64,000 nucleotides of DNA from Streptomonospora alba (lineage in GTDB: Bacteria > Actinomycetota > Actinomycetes > Streptosporangiales > Streptosporangiaceae): assembly GCF_000826685.1 (NCBI RefSeq), contig NZ_JROO01000029.1, positions 62,001 to 126,000 of the forward strand, given 5' to 3'. Both the position numbers and the translations under genes were made by a program. Of the stretch, positions 1 to 8,161 are shown piece after piece. The number at the start of each line of letters is the position of its first letter. The stretch's first letter is position 1. The notes below the pieces were generated by a model, which saw only the letters and a program-made list of their open reading frames with translations, searched no databases and was not told where the DNA came from.

Positions 1-188
1 GTCCTCACACCGAAACGCGCCCCGGTAGGTCGGAGCGTGCCCCGGTGGGCCGGTGCCCGCGAGCGCGCGGGCCCTGACCGTAGAGGTGCCGCCGCGGAGC
101 CGGGGACGGCGTAAGTCGATACCGCTGTCGTGGGGGCGGTTCGCCACGGGCCAGCATCGGCGTCCTACTCGATCGCCGCCCGTTTCCC
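1..188. other. no recognisable gene at left edge
   Basis: High-GC sequence with no reading frame of coding character on either strand that I can defend. It may be the decayed or truncated end of a gene outside the window. Nothing further can be said. Confidence 0.4.
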
Positions 189-253
189 GCGTTGATCTTG
201 TACCTGCGGTGACATGTGATCGCTCACAATGACCGCAGGTACAAGATCAACGC
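189..253. repeat. 22-bp perfect inverted repeat with 21-nt loop
   Basis: Arms 189-210 and 232-253 (left arm GCGTTGATCTTGTACCTGCG then GT) are exact reverse complements around a 21-nt loop. There is no flanking T-tract, and no well-supported gene ends next to it. It could be a bidirectional terminator, a REP-like palindrome or an IS-end relic. The arms are unusually A/T-rich for this neighbourhood, so chance is unlikely. Confidence 0.75.
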
Positions 254-810
254 TGATGCGGGCGGTGCCCTGGGAACAATTCGGGCAAGTCGGGCCCCTA
301 GTGGTCGGCAGTGCGCCCGGAGCGCGTCCATGCACGCGGAGCCGTCGGCGCCGCCCCGGATCTGCGGTGCCGTCGCCGCCTACGTCGGGCGCTGGGCCAT
401 TCGCCGGCAGCACCGACTCCTGCCCACCCCGGCCATCCGCCGCCCTCGCCGCCACCGTCAGGCGACGAACCCCGCGCCGGCAGAGCCGTCTTCCGCCTCG
501 GGAACCGTCCCTGCCCGGATGCCGTGCGCGCGAGCTCCAGGGGTGCGTCGGCCCATGCGGATGCGCCGCCCTTGACGGGACCGTCCCACGCCTACGCCCG
601 AGGGCACGGGTGTCTTCGAGGCGCGGCCACCTCTGACAGGGCGGGTCCAGGTGTACACCGCGATGGCCCCGTCGGCGAGTATGGCGAAGAGAGCGGGCAG
701 GATCTCCGTCGTGATTCGCCCGAACGCCTCTCGGGGGACGCTGCCCCCGCCTTGACCGGCGGCACGACTCGAACTCCGCCGCCAGCACGGACAACGACCC
801 GCCTCGCTGG
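254..810. other. 557 bp without a supported gene
   Basis: All frames are arginine/proline-rich shadows. A short minus-strand segment near 620-740 (containing ALFAILADGAIAVYTW) reads more like protein than its surroundings but has no start, no domain I recognise, and frames close around it. It is probably gene debris. Confidence 0.35.
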
Positions 811-1080
811 ATGCGCCGGCGCCTTGTCGTCGGCATGGTAGCCGTCCTGGCAATGATCACCGCAGTCCCCGCGGCTACCAGCAGCCGAGGTCGTCGTCCC
901 CGGGCAGACTGCCTTGGCCGCCTTCCGCGGGCGGAGGTTCTTCCCGAGACGGTCGCCGAATACGGCTGTGTCGGATTCACCGGAACGAGCCCTGGCACTA
1001 TGAGCTGCGTGACAGGGGCGATCGTGGTTGCCCAGCGGATGTATGCCGACCCCACCGAGGACCCGAGGACGCAGCAGTGA
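811..1080 (+). CDS. possible small exported hypothetical protein
   Basis: 89 codons. It begins MRRRLVVGMVAVLAMITAVP, which resembles a signal peptide followed by a short Ala-rich stretch. The stop overlaps the GTG start of the next gene in a GTGA arrangement (1077-1080), typical of translational coupling, and that is the main reason to list it. No domain is recognised, and the middle of the frame is arginine-rich like a non-coding frame, so it may be the remnant of an upstream operon partner. Confidence 0.3.
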   Translation: MRRRLVVGMVAVLAMITAVPAATSSRGRRPRADCLGRLPRAEVLPETVAEYGCVGFTGTSPGTMSCVTGAIVVAQRMYADPTEDPRTQQ

Positions 1081-2138
1081 CCGACAGTGAACCAGTGCGG
1101 GCGATGGCGGGGCCGGATGCGGCGGAGCCCGGAGAGGAGGGCGCCGACCGTCGCGACACCGGTTTCGGTACCCGGCGCGCGCGCATCCGCCGGGCACTTC
1201 GTATCGCTACCCGGCCGGGGCCCTGGAAGCGCGGCTCGGTGCTTGCGGCGCTGGCGCTGCTGCCGGGTCTGCTCATGCTGCTGCACGCGAAGATCCCGAA
1301 CCGGATCGGAGGCGTCGGCAGCCTGGTGGAGACCTTCCTGCCGTGGTTCGGCCTGTTCATCCCGGTGATGCTGGCGGGGGCGCTTTGGCGCCGCTCCGCC
1401 TCCGCGGCGGTCGCGCTGCTGCTTTCGGCGACGGTGTGGCTGAACCTCTTCGGCGGGCTGCTCATCGACAAGTCGCAGCCGGGCGGGGACCTTACAGTGG
1501 TCAGCCATAACGTCGGTGCCGAGACCCCCGACCCGGTCGGCACCGCCCGCGACCTCGCCGCCTCCCGCGCGGACCTGCTGGCTCTGGAGGAGATCACCCC
1601 TCAGGCGGAACCGCTGTACGAGAAGGAGTTGGCGAAGGCGTACCCCTACCACGCGGTGCAGGGCACGGTCGGGCTCTGGAGCAAGCTGCCGCTGTCGGAC
1701 ACCGAGCCGGTCGACGTCATGATGGGCGAAACCCGGGCGCTGCGCACCACGGTGAGCACGGACCACGGGCCGTTGGCGGTGTATGCGGCCCATCTGGGGT
1801 CCGTACGGGTGATGCCCAGAGGAGGCTATTGGACGGCCTCGCGGGACAGAGGCGCGCAGGCGCTCGGCACGGCCGTCGCCGCCGAGCAGAATGAGCGGGT
1901 GGTACTGCTCGGCGACCTCAACGGCACCGTCGACGACCGCGCGTTCGACAGGATCACCGCGCAGCTGGACTCGGCCCAGGAGGAGGCCGGGGACGGCTTC
2001 GGCTTCAGCTGGCCGGCGAAGTTCCCGGTGGCACGCATCGACCGGATCCTCGTCCGCGGCGTGGAGCCGGAGAGCTCGTGGGTGCTGCCGGCCACCGGCA
2101 GCGACCACCTCCCGGTGGCGGCCGCCATCAGCTGGTGA
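1077..2138 (+). CDS. VanJ-like membrane endonuclease/exonuclease/phosphatase family protein
   Basis: 353 aa. Three N-terminal hydrophobic segments (about residues 52-68, 80-98 and 103-122) are followed by an EEP-fold domain with recognisable motifs: SHNVG near residue 143, LEEI near 170, GDLNGT near 278, RIDRIL, and the terminal GSDHLP near 342. Membrane-anchored EEP proteins of this shape include Streptomyces VanJ, which is linked to teicoplanin resistance. They are thought to hydrolyse phosphodiester or pyrophosphate bonds of envelope precursors outside the cell. The GTG start overlaps the stop of the small frame upstream. Family and topology are well supported. The specific substrate, and any resistance role, is inference. 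Confidence 0.8.
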   Translation: MTDSEPVRAMAGPDAAEPGEEGADRRDTGFGTRRARIRRALRIATRPGPWKRGSVLAALALLPGLLMLLHAKIPNRIGGVGSLVETFLPWFGLFIPVMLAGALWRRSASAAVALLLSATVWLNLFGGLLIDKSQPGGDLTVVSHNVGAETPDPVGTARDLAASRADLLALEEITPQAEPLYEKELAKAYPYHAVQGTVGLWSKLPLSDTEPVDVMMGETRALRTTVSTDHGPLAVYAAHLGSVRVMPRGGYWTASRDRGAQALGTAVAAEQNERVVLLGDLNGTVDDRAFDRITAQLDSAQEEAGDGFGFSWPAKFPVARIDRILVRGVEPESSWVLPATGSDHLPVAAAISW

Positions 2139-2290
2139 ACACCGGGTAAGCCTCCGGATAGGGGCCGCACCTCACCTGGGTCGGCTGTCGCGGATCAAGG
2201 CGCCGTGGCCTGGCTGGGCGGACGCGGCCGGCTGCACCGGCGCTACGAGCACAAGTCCGCTGACGGAGGACCTCGGGCCCGCGGTGGTTG

Positions 2291-2716
2291 TCACTCCGGG
2301 GCCGCGCATGCGGTCATGAGGTCGGCCACCAGGTCACGCGGGTCGTACAGGCTGCGTGCGCCGTCGGTGATCACGCGTCTGGTGCCCGCGTCCAGGGGAG
2401 AGGTGGCGGCCCAGTCGGGTGTGGCGACGCTGAGTTCGATCTCCAGACCGGAGATAGTGCGCCAGCGCCACTCGGTGGTAGGACCCCAGGTGCGGGTGGT
2501 GACGAACGTGCCGAGCAGGCTCAGGGAGTCGGTGTTGTAGAGAGCGGGGTCGTCGCTCAAGAGGACGAGGTCGACGTCGGAGTCCTCGCGTGCCGCCGCT
2601 CGGGCCCACGAGCCGACAAGCAGGAGTCCGGCGACATCGGAACGGCGGCGCGCCCAGTTCGACGCCCAATCCTGCAGATCGGCGACCTCTTTTACACGCT
2701 GGCGCGAGACGGACAT
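2291..2716 (-). CDS. nucleotidyltransferase-fold (MNT/KNTase-like) protein
   Basis: 141 aa. It carries the nucleotidyltransferase signature GSWARAAAREDSDVDLVLL (about residues 36-54), with GS followed by the DxD metal-binding pair, and a later acidic residue in LEIELS, matching Pol-beta-type minimal nucleotidyltransferases. The start is preceded by GGAAGGGG at good spacing. Many such proteins are toxin-neutralising (MNT of HEPN-MNT) or of unknown target. No HEPN-type partner is visible beside it; the next gene on the same strand is an unrelated hypothetical. The fold is clear. The substrate is unknown. Confidence 0.7.
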   Translation of the reverse strand: MSVSRQRVKEVADLQDWASNWARRRSDVAGLLLVGSWARAAAREDSDVDLVLLSDDPALYNTDSLSLLGTFVTTRTWGPTTEWRWRTISGLEIELSVATPDWAATSPLDAGTRRVITDGARSLYDPRDLVADLMTACAAPE

Positions 2717-2826
2717 GCATCGGCCCCTTCCGAGTCCAGTGCTCTTCCCGGTGCGGGGGACGGCGTCGCTGTGGCACTGTCCCCCGCGGATGTGCTCGCC
2801 TCACCTGTGGGCGCCGGCGCCCGGGT

Positions 2827-3428
2827 TCAGTGGGTCGGCCACAGGTCGACGGCGTAGCGTTCTTTGCCGTCCAGTTTCTCGAGTTCCTCGCCCATGCGGT
2901 CGAGGTCCCAGTCTTCGTCGGCGGCCTGTAGTTCGATGTCCTGGGCCTCGCGCATGACAGCGTGATGGTTCCACCCCTGGACGCGCAGGTGGTAGGAGCC
3001 CGCGCGAGGAAGGGGGATCTCGGCTGCGATGCCGATGGTGCCCTGGTCGACATAGAGAACGCCCTCGGGGAAGGCGACGGTGAAGCTGTGCTCCTGCTCG
3101 GCGCCGTTCCCGGGTTCCCCCGAGGGTTGAGTCGACCAGACGGTGACATCGATCCGGACCTTGACGGTGGCATTGCCGCATTGCAGGACCATCCAGTGCT
3201 CGTCGGCCGCCGCGCCGGCGGAGATGGAGCGCTTGATCACGGCGCTGGAGCCGTCACGGTAGCCGCTACCTCCATGGAGGGACAGCATGCGGTGGTCAGG
3301 GACGGCCACCACCTGCTGCCGGGTGAACGGTTCGGAGGGTGCGTTCTCGTAGGGCATGGGCTTCCAGAGATACGGACGTAGAAAGGGTGGTCGTCGAAGA
3401 TGAGGTGCTCGTAATACGTCTCCTTCAA
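2827..3428 (-). CDS. hypothetical protein, probable 5' frameshift
   Basis: The C-terminal ~180 residues read convincingly, from KPMPYENAPSEPFTRQQ through IPLPRAGSYHLRVQGW to the end, and look like a beta-rich small protein with an acidic C-terminal helix. Upstream of about 3370 the same frame becomes Arg/Pro-rich. The neighbouring frame reads KETYYEHLIFDDHPFYVRIS from a TTG at 3428, with normal GC3 codon choice. A 1-nt indel near 3365-3370 would join the two. This is therefore either a sequencing error or a recently broken gene. No domain is recognised. It lies downstream of no clear operon partner. Confidence 0.5.
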
Positions 3429-3851
3429 TCGCCTCGCGCATCCTGATCGCCGTCCGCATCAACCAGCCGTGCCGAAGACCGTTGATCTTCGCCAGTGGAG
3501 GCGCCCTCACGGGTGGTAGCGGAGGGGTATTCATCGCAGTCGACCAGGGTCCCATCGCCCCTGGCGATCGGGGGTCACAGGCCGTGTCACTGGGCGGGGC
3601 AGCGGCCGCCTCACCCCCGTTCGCGCGGGGTCTCCGCAGGTCCCGTTCGGCGGTCAGCCGCCGCACCGGATCAGGCCCGCTCGGACGGCGAGCATGCCGG
3701 CTATCCAGTGAACGGGCGGGGGAAGACGGCCGCGGGCGAGGCCGCAGGAGCTGCATTCGGGTCCTCGGCGGAAAGAACGCAGAGCAGGTGTGCGACTCCC
3801 GCAGGCGCGCGAACTCCGCGCTCCACTCACCGGCCCCTCGGCGCTGGGGCG
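3429..3851. other. intergenic, no gene seen
   Basis: About 420 bp between the hypothetical gene and the end of the histidine kinase gene. A weak minus-strand stretch around 3430-3500 could be the lost 5' extension of the preceding hypothetical gene. Nothing else is supportable. Confidence 0.35.
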
Positions 3852-5081
3852 CTATCGCCGCGGTTTGCCGGGTTCCAGGTCGAGGATCGCCAGGGCCCCT
3901 CCGTCGGGATGGTTGGCGAAGGAGAGCCGGGCGCCCAGGACCTCGGCCTGGCCGCAGGCGATGGTGAGTCCCAGGCCGTGGCCGCCGCCTCCCTCCGGTG
4001 GGGTCGGGCCCTTGCGGAACCGGCCGGGCCCCTCCTGCAGCAGGGTGTCGGGGAATCCCGGCCCGAGGTCGTGGATGCGCACCCGGCTCCCGTCGATCTC
4101 CACGGTGACCGGCGGCGCGCCGTGGCCGAGCGCGTTGACCAGCAGGTTGGCCAGAATACGTTCCAGCCGCCGGGGATCGGTGGAGACCACCTGCTCCGAG
4201 ACGGACCGCACTGTCACATCGGGGCCGAACCGGGCGGCCCGGTGGCGGACGAACTCGGCGAGCGCGATGTCGCTGAGGTCGGGACGCTGCGTCGCGGTGT
4301 CCAGGCGGGCCACCTCCAGCACATCCTCGACCAGGGCCCGCAGCGCGGCGACCCGGTCGCGGACCAGTTCCGCGGGGCGACCTTCACCGAGCAGGTCGGC
4401 GGCGGTACTCAACCCGGTCAGGGGAGTGCGCAGCTCATGGGCGATGTCGGCCGTCACCCGCTGCTCGGCCGCGATACGTGCCTCCAGCGCGTCGGCCATC
4501 GCGTCGACCGCCCGCGCCAGCTCGCTCGCTTCGTCGCGCGCGCTTCCTCCCACGGCCTCGCTCACGCGCGTGCCGCGGTCCCCGGCGGCCACCCGTCCGG
4601 CGGCCGCGGCGACCCGGCCCAGGCGCGCCGACAGCCCGGCCCCCATCACCACCCCGGCACCCGCGCCCAGCGCGACCACCAACGCAGAACCGACCAGCAG
4701 CACCCGGTCCAACGCGGCCAGATCGTCCAGCCGGGGAGCGTAGGAGCTGCGCAGCGACAGGACCCGGCCGTCCGAGGTGGGCACGGCCGCCCAGACCGCC
4801 GTCGCGTCGTCGCCGTCGGTGATGGCGGTGGCCGTGTAGCCGTCGCCGGCGGCGTCGCGCAACCGGGCGGGCACCTCGGCGGAGTCCAGGCGGCTGTCCA
4901 GAGCAGGGCTGCCGGTGCGCTCGTAGGCGCGCAGCGCGAGCTCGACCCGTTCGGTCTGCAGTTCGCGGGCCTCCTCGGCCTGCTGGAACGCATACGCGTA
5001 GTGCACCATCAGACTCAACGCGACCGCGACCAGCGCGCTCACCACCGCGATGGTGGCGGTGATCCGCCAGCGCAGGCTCAC
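3852..5081 (-). CDS. cseC: CseC-like sensor histidine kinase
   Basis: 409 aa from GTG at 5081, which overlaps the response-regulator stop (GTGA, 5078-5081). TM1 is about residues 9-29, followed by an extracellular loop of ~95 residues, TM2 about 126-149, then HAMP. The DHp H-box ADIAHELRTP has its histidine near 215. The HATPase has the N-box NLLVNALGH near 312, DLGPGFPD near 338 and GHGLGLT near 367. Order and pairing match Streptomyces CseC, the envelope-stress sensor kinase that phosphorylates CseB to drive sigE. Here it is the last gene of a cseA-cseB-cseC-like operon. The symbol is by similarity of operon and sequence style only. Confidence 0.8.
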   Translation of the reverse strand: MSLRWRITATIAVVSALVAVALSLMVHYAYAFQQAEEARELQTERVELALRAYERTGSPALDSRLDSAEVPARLRDAAGDGYTATAITDGDDATAVWAAVPTSDGRVLSLRSSYAPRLDDLAALDRVLLVGSALVVALGAGAGVVMGAGLSARLGRVAAAAGRVAAGDRGTRVSEAVGGSARDEASELARAVDAMADALEARIAAEQRVTADIAHELRTPLTGLSTAADLLGEGRPAELVRDRVAALRALVEDVLEVARLDTATQRPDLSDIALAEFVRHRAARFGPDVTVRSVSEQVVSTDPRRLERILANLLVNALGHGAPPVTVEIDGSRVRIHDLGPGFPDTLLQEGPGRFRKGPTPPEGGGGHGLGLTIACGQAEVLGARLSFANHPDGGALAILDLEPGKPRR

Positions 5082-5767
5082 CGGTCGCCGCCCGCGAGCC
5101 GGTAGCCGAATCCGCGCACGGTCTCGATCCGGTCGGCGCCGATCTTGTTGCGGAGCCGCTGGACATGCACGTCGACCACCCTGGTGTCGCCACCCCACTC
5201 GTAGTCCCAGACGTTCTCCAGCAGGACGTCGCGACTGAGGACGGTGCCGGGCGACTGCGCGAACCGCAGCAGCAGCCGCATCTCGGTCGGGGTCAGGTTC
5301 ACCTCTTCGCCGCCCCGCAGCACCCGGACACCGTCCGGGTCGATCTCGACATCCCCGAAACGCAGCACGCCCCCCTCGGGCGGACCGCCGTCGGAGAAGC
5401 GTTCGGCGCGCCGCAGGGCCGCGCGCAGCCTCGCTGTCAGCACCGCGCTGTCGAAAGGCTTGGTGACGTAGTCGTCGGCCCCGGCCTCCAGCCCGACGAC
5501 GATGTCGACGGGGTCGTCGCGCGCGGAGAGCATCAGCACCGGCACCAGGCTCTCCTCCCGGATGCGTCGGCACAGGCTGACGCCGTTGAGGTGCGGCAGC
5601 ACCACGTCGATCAGCACCGCGTCGGGCGGCCGCGCCCGGAACAGCGCCAGCCCGTCGCGTCCGTCGGCGGCGGGGGTGACGCGGAAGCCGTCCCGCTCCA
5701 GGCTGAGGCCGGTGGTCTCGCGGATCACGTCGTCGTCCTCGACGAACAGCACGTGGGTGCCGGTCAC
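5078..5767 (-). CDS. cseB: CseB-like OmpR-family response regulator
   Basis: 229 aa. Receiver domain with acidic pocket near residues 10-12 (FVEDDDVIRET), phospho-acceptor D54 in VLIDVVLPH, and the conserved Lys in DDYVTKPFD. The C-terminal winged-helix (about 130-226) contains NLTPTEMRLLLRF and ends GFGYRLAGG. The N-terminus THVLFVEDDDVIRETT closely resembles what I know of Streptomyces CseB. A GAGAGGTG Shine-Dalgarno lies inside the end of the upstream lipoprotein gene, only 3 nt separate the genes, and the stop overlaps the kinase start. In Streptomyces CseB activates sigE, but no sigE is adjacent here, so its target promoter is unknown. Confidence 0.85.
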   Translation of the reverse strand: MTGTHVLFVEDDDVIRETTGLSLERDGFRVTPAADGRDGLALFRARPPDAVLIDVVLPHLNGVSLCRRIREESLVPVLMLSARDDPVDIVVGLEAGADDYVTKPFDSAVLTARLRAALRRAERFSDGGPPEGGVLRFGDVEIDPDGVRVLRGGEEVNLTPTEMRLLLRFAQSPGTVLSRDVLLENVWDYEWGGDTRVVDVHVQRLRNKIGADRIETVRGFGYRLAGGDR

Positions 5768-5770
5768 CTC

Positions 5771-6355
5771 TCAGTTCCCCCCGCCTGCTGTCTCGCTCAG
5801 CCGTGCGCCGTCCCACTCCAGCTCTGTGCGCGTGACGGCGCCGGGGCACACCTCGGAATCCGAGCCCGCCGCCCAGTCCGCGCGTTCGACCACGGGACCG
5901 CCGTCGTGCCACGCGACCTCGGAAGCGCCGTCCGCAGTGGTGTAGACCCGCTCGGCACGGTCCTCCCAGAGACGGTAGACGTAACCGGCGAGGCCCCCCG
6001 TGCAGGCGACCTCGCCGTCGCATCCCTGCACGTTCACCAGCGCGACCGGGACTCCGGCGCTGGGGAGTTCGTGGTAGCGCACGTACATCGGGTACCAGCC
6101 CGCGCCGTAGCCCTCGGTGCAGGGCCGCGCGATCGCGTCCTTGACCGTTTCGCTCACGCCCGGGTCACCGCGCAGCACGGCGACCGCGTCGAGGGTGCGC
6201 GTGGTCGTGGCGCCTCCGTCCTGGGGCGCGGAGGCCGAAGGGGTCGGCGCGGCGCCGGAGACGCGGACCCCGGTGTCGACGACGCCGCAGCCGGCGGCGG
6301 CCATCCCGGCGGCGGCGCAGAGCACAATGGCCGCCCTTCTCGTGGAATCTCGCAT
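5771..6355 (-). CDS. cseA: CseA-like lipoprotein
   Basis: 194 aa. Positively charged N-terminus, hydrophobic core and lipobox AAGC with the lipid-accepting Cys at residue 23, so it should be anchored on the outer face of the membrane. The mature part has several cysteines (CTEG, GCDGEVACTG, EVCPG) that could form disulfides. By position directly upstream of cseB/cseC homologues it corresponds to CseA, the lipoprotein that dampens the Cse response in Streptomyces. It is divergent from a cell-wall polysaccharide deacetylase gene. The CseA assignment rests mostly on synteny and the lipobox. Confidence 0.65.
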   Translation of the reverse strand: MRDSTRRAAIVLCAAAGMAAAGCGVVDTGVRVSGAAPTPSASAPQDGGATTTRTLDAVAVLRGDPGVSETVKDAIARPCTEGYGAGWYPMYVRYHELPSAGVPVALVNVQGCDGEVACTGGLAGYVYRLWEDRAERVYTTADGASEVAWHDGGPVVERADWAAGSDSEVCPGAVTRTELEWDGARLSETAGGGN

Positions 6356-6362
6356 CGCCGCG

Positions 6363-6391
6363 ATGCTACCCCCGCGCCGGTCGCTGTTACA
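6363..6391 (-). promoter_or_regulatory. candidate promoter for cseABC, leaderless
   Basis: On the minus strand TGTAAC (6391-6386), a 17-nt spacer and TAGCAT (6368-6363) lie with the -10 only 7 nt before the ATG of the lipoprotein gene. This implies a leaderless transcript. The -35 match is weak; the spacing is ideal. Confidence 0.45.
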
Positions 6392-6490
6392 CGATCGACG
6401 GAATTCCTCCGGGAGACCGCAATACGGCGTCAGCAGGACCGAGAAGCCCGGTTCCTAGCCTCCGGTGACGACACCAGAGGAGGCGAAACA

Positions 6491-7174
6491 ATGGGAATTC
6501 GATATTCCGGGCCGGTGCTGCTGGCCGCGGCCGTTCTTCTCGCGCTCACGTCGTGCTCGGCGGGGCAGTCCGCGCACACGTCGGGTTCGGAGACGGGAGG
6601 CGGCGCGCCCGTCGTCTTCCGGGCCGCCACCGACGATCCGGTCGTGTTCTTGACGATCGACGACGGCGCGGTGCGCGACGCGGCGATGACAACCGTCCTG
6701 AAGAAGGCGGAGGTACCCGCCTCGCTCTTCCTCACCAGCGACTACGCCGTCGATGAGCCCGAGTTCTTCCGCCGCCTGCGCGACGAGACCGGTTCGCGCA
6801 TCGAGGGCCACAGCATCGACCACTCCGATCTGAAGGGGCGGGACTTCGCCGACCAGAAGCGCCAGATCTGCCGACCCGCCCGGTCCTATACGAAAGCGTT
6901 CGGAAAACGGCCGCGCCTGTTCCGGCCGCCCTACGGCAGTTACGACGAAACGACACTCCGCGCGGCCGACGAATGCGGCGTCTCCCGTGTCGTCCTCTGG
7001 AGCGCCGAGATCAAGGATGGAACTATGTCGTTCGCCGCTGCCGACCGCCTGCGACCGGGCGACATCGTCCTGATGCATTTCGGAGACAATTTCCGCGAGG
7101 ATGTGCGGGAGTTCGTCACGCAGGCCGACCGCTCGGGCCTGCGCCCGGCGCTGCTTGAGGAACACCTCGAATGA
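6491..7174 (+). CDS. lipoprotein polysaccharide deacetylase (NodB domain)
   Basis: 227 aa, with strong AGAGGAGG Shine-Dalgarno 7 nt before ATG. Signal peptide with lipobox LTSC (Cys22). The NodB motifs are in order: TIDDG (55-59, motif 1 with the catalytic Asp pair), GHSIDHSDL (H107/H111, zinc ligands) and RPPYGSYD (145-152), then LMHF near the C-terminus. It should be an extracytoplasmic metal-dependent deacetylase of peptidoglycan or another wall glycan. It is divergent from the cseABC-like operon across a 135-bp intergenic region, so co-regulation by envelope stress is plausible but unproven. The C-terminal His motif is shortened to MHF, as in many actinobacterial members. Confidence 0.85.
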   Translation: MGIRYSGPVLLAAAVLLALTSCSAGQSAHTSGSETGGGAPVVFRAATDDPVVFLTIDDGAVRDAAMTTVLKKAEVPASLFLTSDYAVDEPEFFRRLRDETGSRIEGHSIDHSDLKGRDFADQKRQICRPARSYTKAFGKRPRLFRPPYGSYDETTLRAADECGVSRVVLWSAEIKDGTMSFAAADRLRPGDIVLMHFGDNFREDVREFVTQADRSGLRPALLEEHLE

Positions 7175-7292
7175 ACACGGCGCCTGACCCATCGTGCCGG
7201 GCCTTGCGCCCGCTCGCGGTCCGGCGGCGCCCTCTTCGAGGAATTCCGCAACGACGCCGTTGGGCGCGTTGCGCAGCCAGTGCGACAGCGAG

Positions 7293-7389
7293 GCCGCCGA
7301 GAACGGAAACGTCGGCGCGATCGCCGCTCTCGGAGCGCTGCTGTACGAGGACGCGCGCCGGGGAAGCCGAGGTCTGGTTCCGCCGGGCC
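7293..7389 (+). pseudogene. Sel1/TPR-repeat protein fragment, frameshifted
   Basis: One frame reads AAENGNVGAIAALGALLYED (7293-7352). A second frame continues AGEAEVWFRRA (7357-7389). Together they form one Sel1-like/TPR repeat unit broken by a small indel. No start, stop or neighbouring repeats survive, so this is a relic of a repeat-rich regulatory or scaffold protein. Confidence 0.5.
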
Positions 7390-8161
7390 GTGAGGGGGGA
7401 GGGGCAGTCCCGCACGGCGGGCACGCGAGGGATTTCGACGTCGACCTCCTCGACCCCCTGAGGACTCAGGCCGCGCGAGCGGCGCCGCGCCAGCGCCTTG
7501 AGCGCGGGTATGACCAGCCCGACCGCGCCGCACATCCAGTCCTTCGACATCCGCGCCCGGACGAGCGCCGCCCGTCACACCGGTCCTTGGCGGCCCGTCG
7601 GCGCCCCTCGCCAACAGCAGGTTACGGGCCGAGAGCGGTCTAGCGGCCAACGCGAGCGCGGGCGGGCTCTCGGCGTGGTCGGGCAGCGCGACGGCGCCGC
7701 GGTCCGACTCCAGAGGGACGCGGATAGCGGGCCGGCCCACCCGAGCAGGCCGAGAGCATCGCCAGGAGAGTTCGAGCGGTAGGGCGTGCCCAGCCCCGAA
7801 TCCGCTGCAGCGCGACGCGCTGCGGTGGCGGGCGGGAGCGCGACGTGTGCCAGCCAGTGCCCGCCCTCAGGCTGCTCGCACCCATGGACAACAGGGGCGC
7901 GAGCAGCCCACCTGCTTAAGAGCGGCCTAGCTAGCGGGGCCCAGGACTGCACCATAGTCGGGCGGGTGCGGCGCAGATCGACGCCATTTCGGGCCTATGT
8001 CACACTATGTGGTGATTGCCCTTCCTTGCGGTAGGAGGGCTCTTCAACTCAGACATCCCCCACACTTCCTCTCAGCGTTCTGCCGTCCCTGAGGCATTAG
8101 GCCCCATCATCGGTTCGCCCAATCGGCGGCGTCCGGTCCCGATGCCCAGCCCACTCAGCGC
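7390..8161. other. 770 bp of debris without a supported gene
   Basis: No frame has consistent coding character. A minus-strand stretch at about 7440-7550 beginning MSKDWMCGAVGLVIPALKAL could be the start of a lost small membrane protein, but the frame degenerates into Arg/Ser-rich sequence. The last ~150 bp probably contain the promoter of the glycosyltransferase gene. Confidence 0.3.

Noticed and set aside
3495-5105. Long open frame on the plus strand opposite the histidine kinase
   Set aside because: Arg/Pro/His/Gly-rich composition and exact overlap with a well-supported kinase gene mark it as an antisense shadow of high-GC coding DNA.
7116-7955. Overlapping minus-strand frames after the deacetylase gene
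   Set aside because: No consistent codon bias, no domain, and frames contradict each other; treated as debris.
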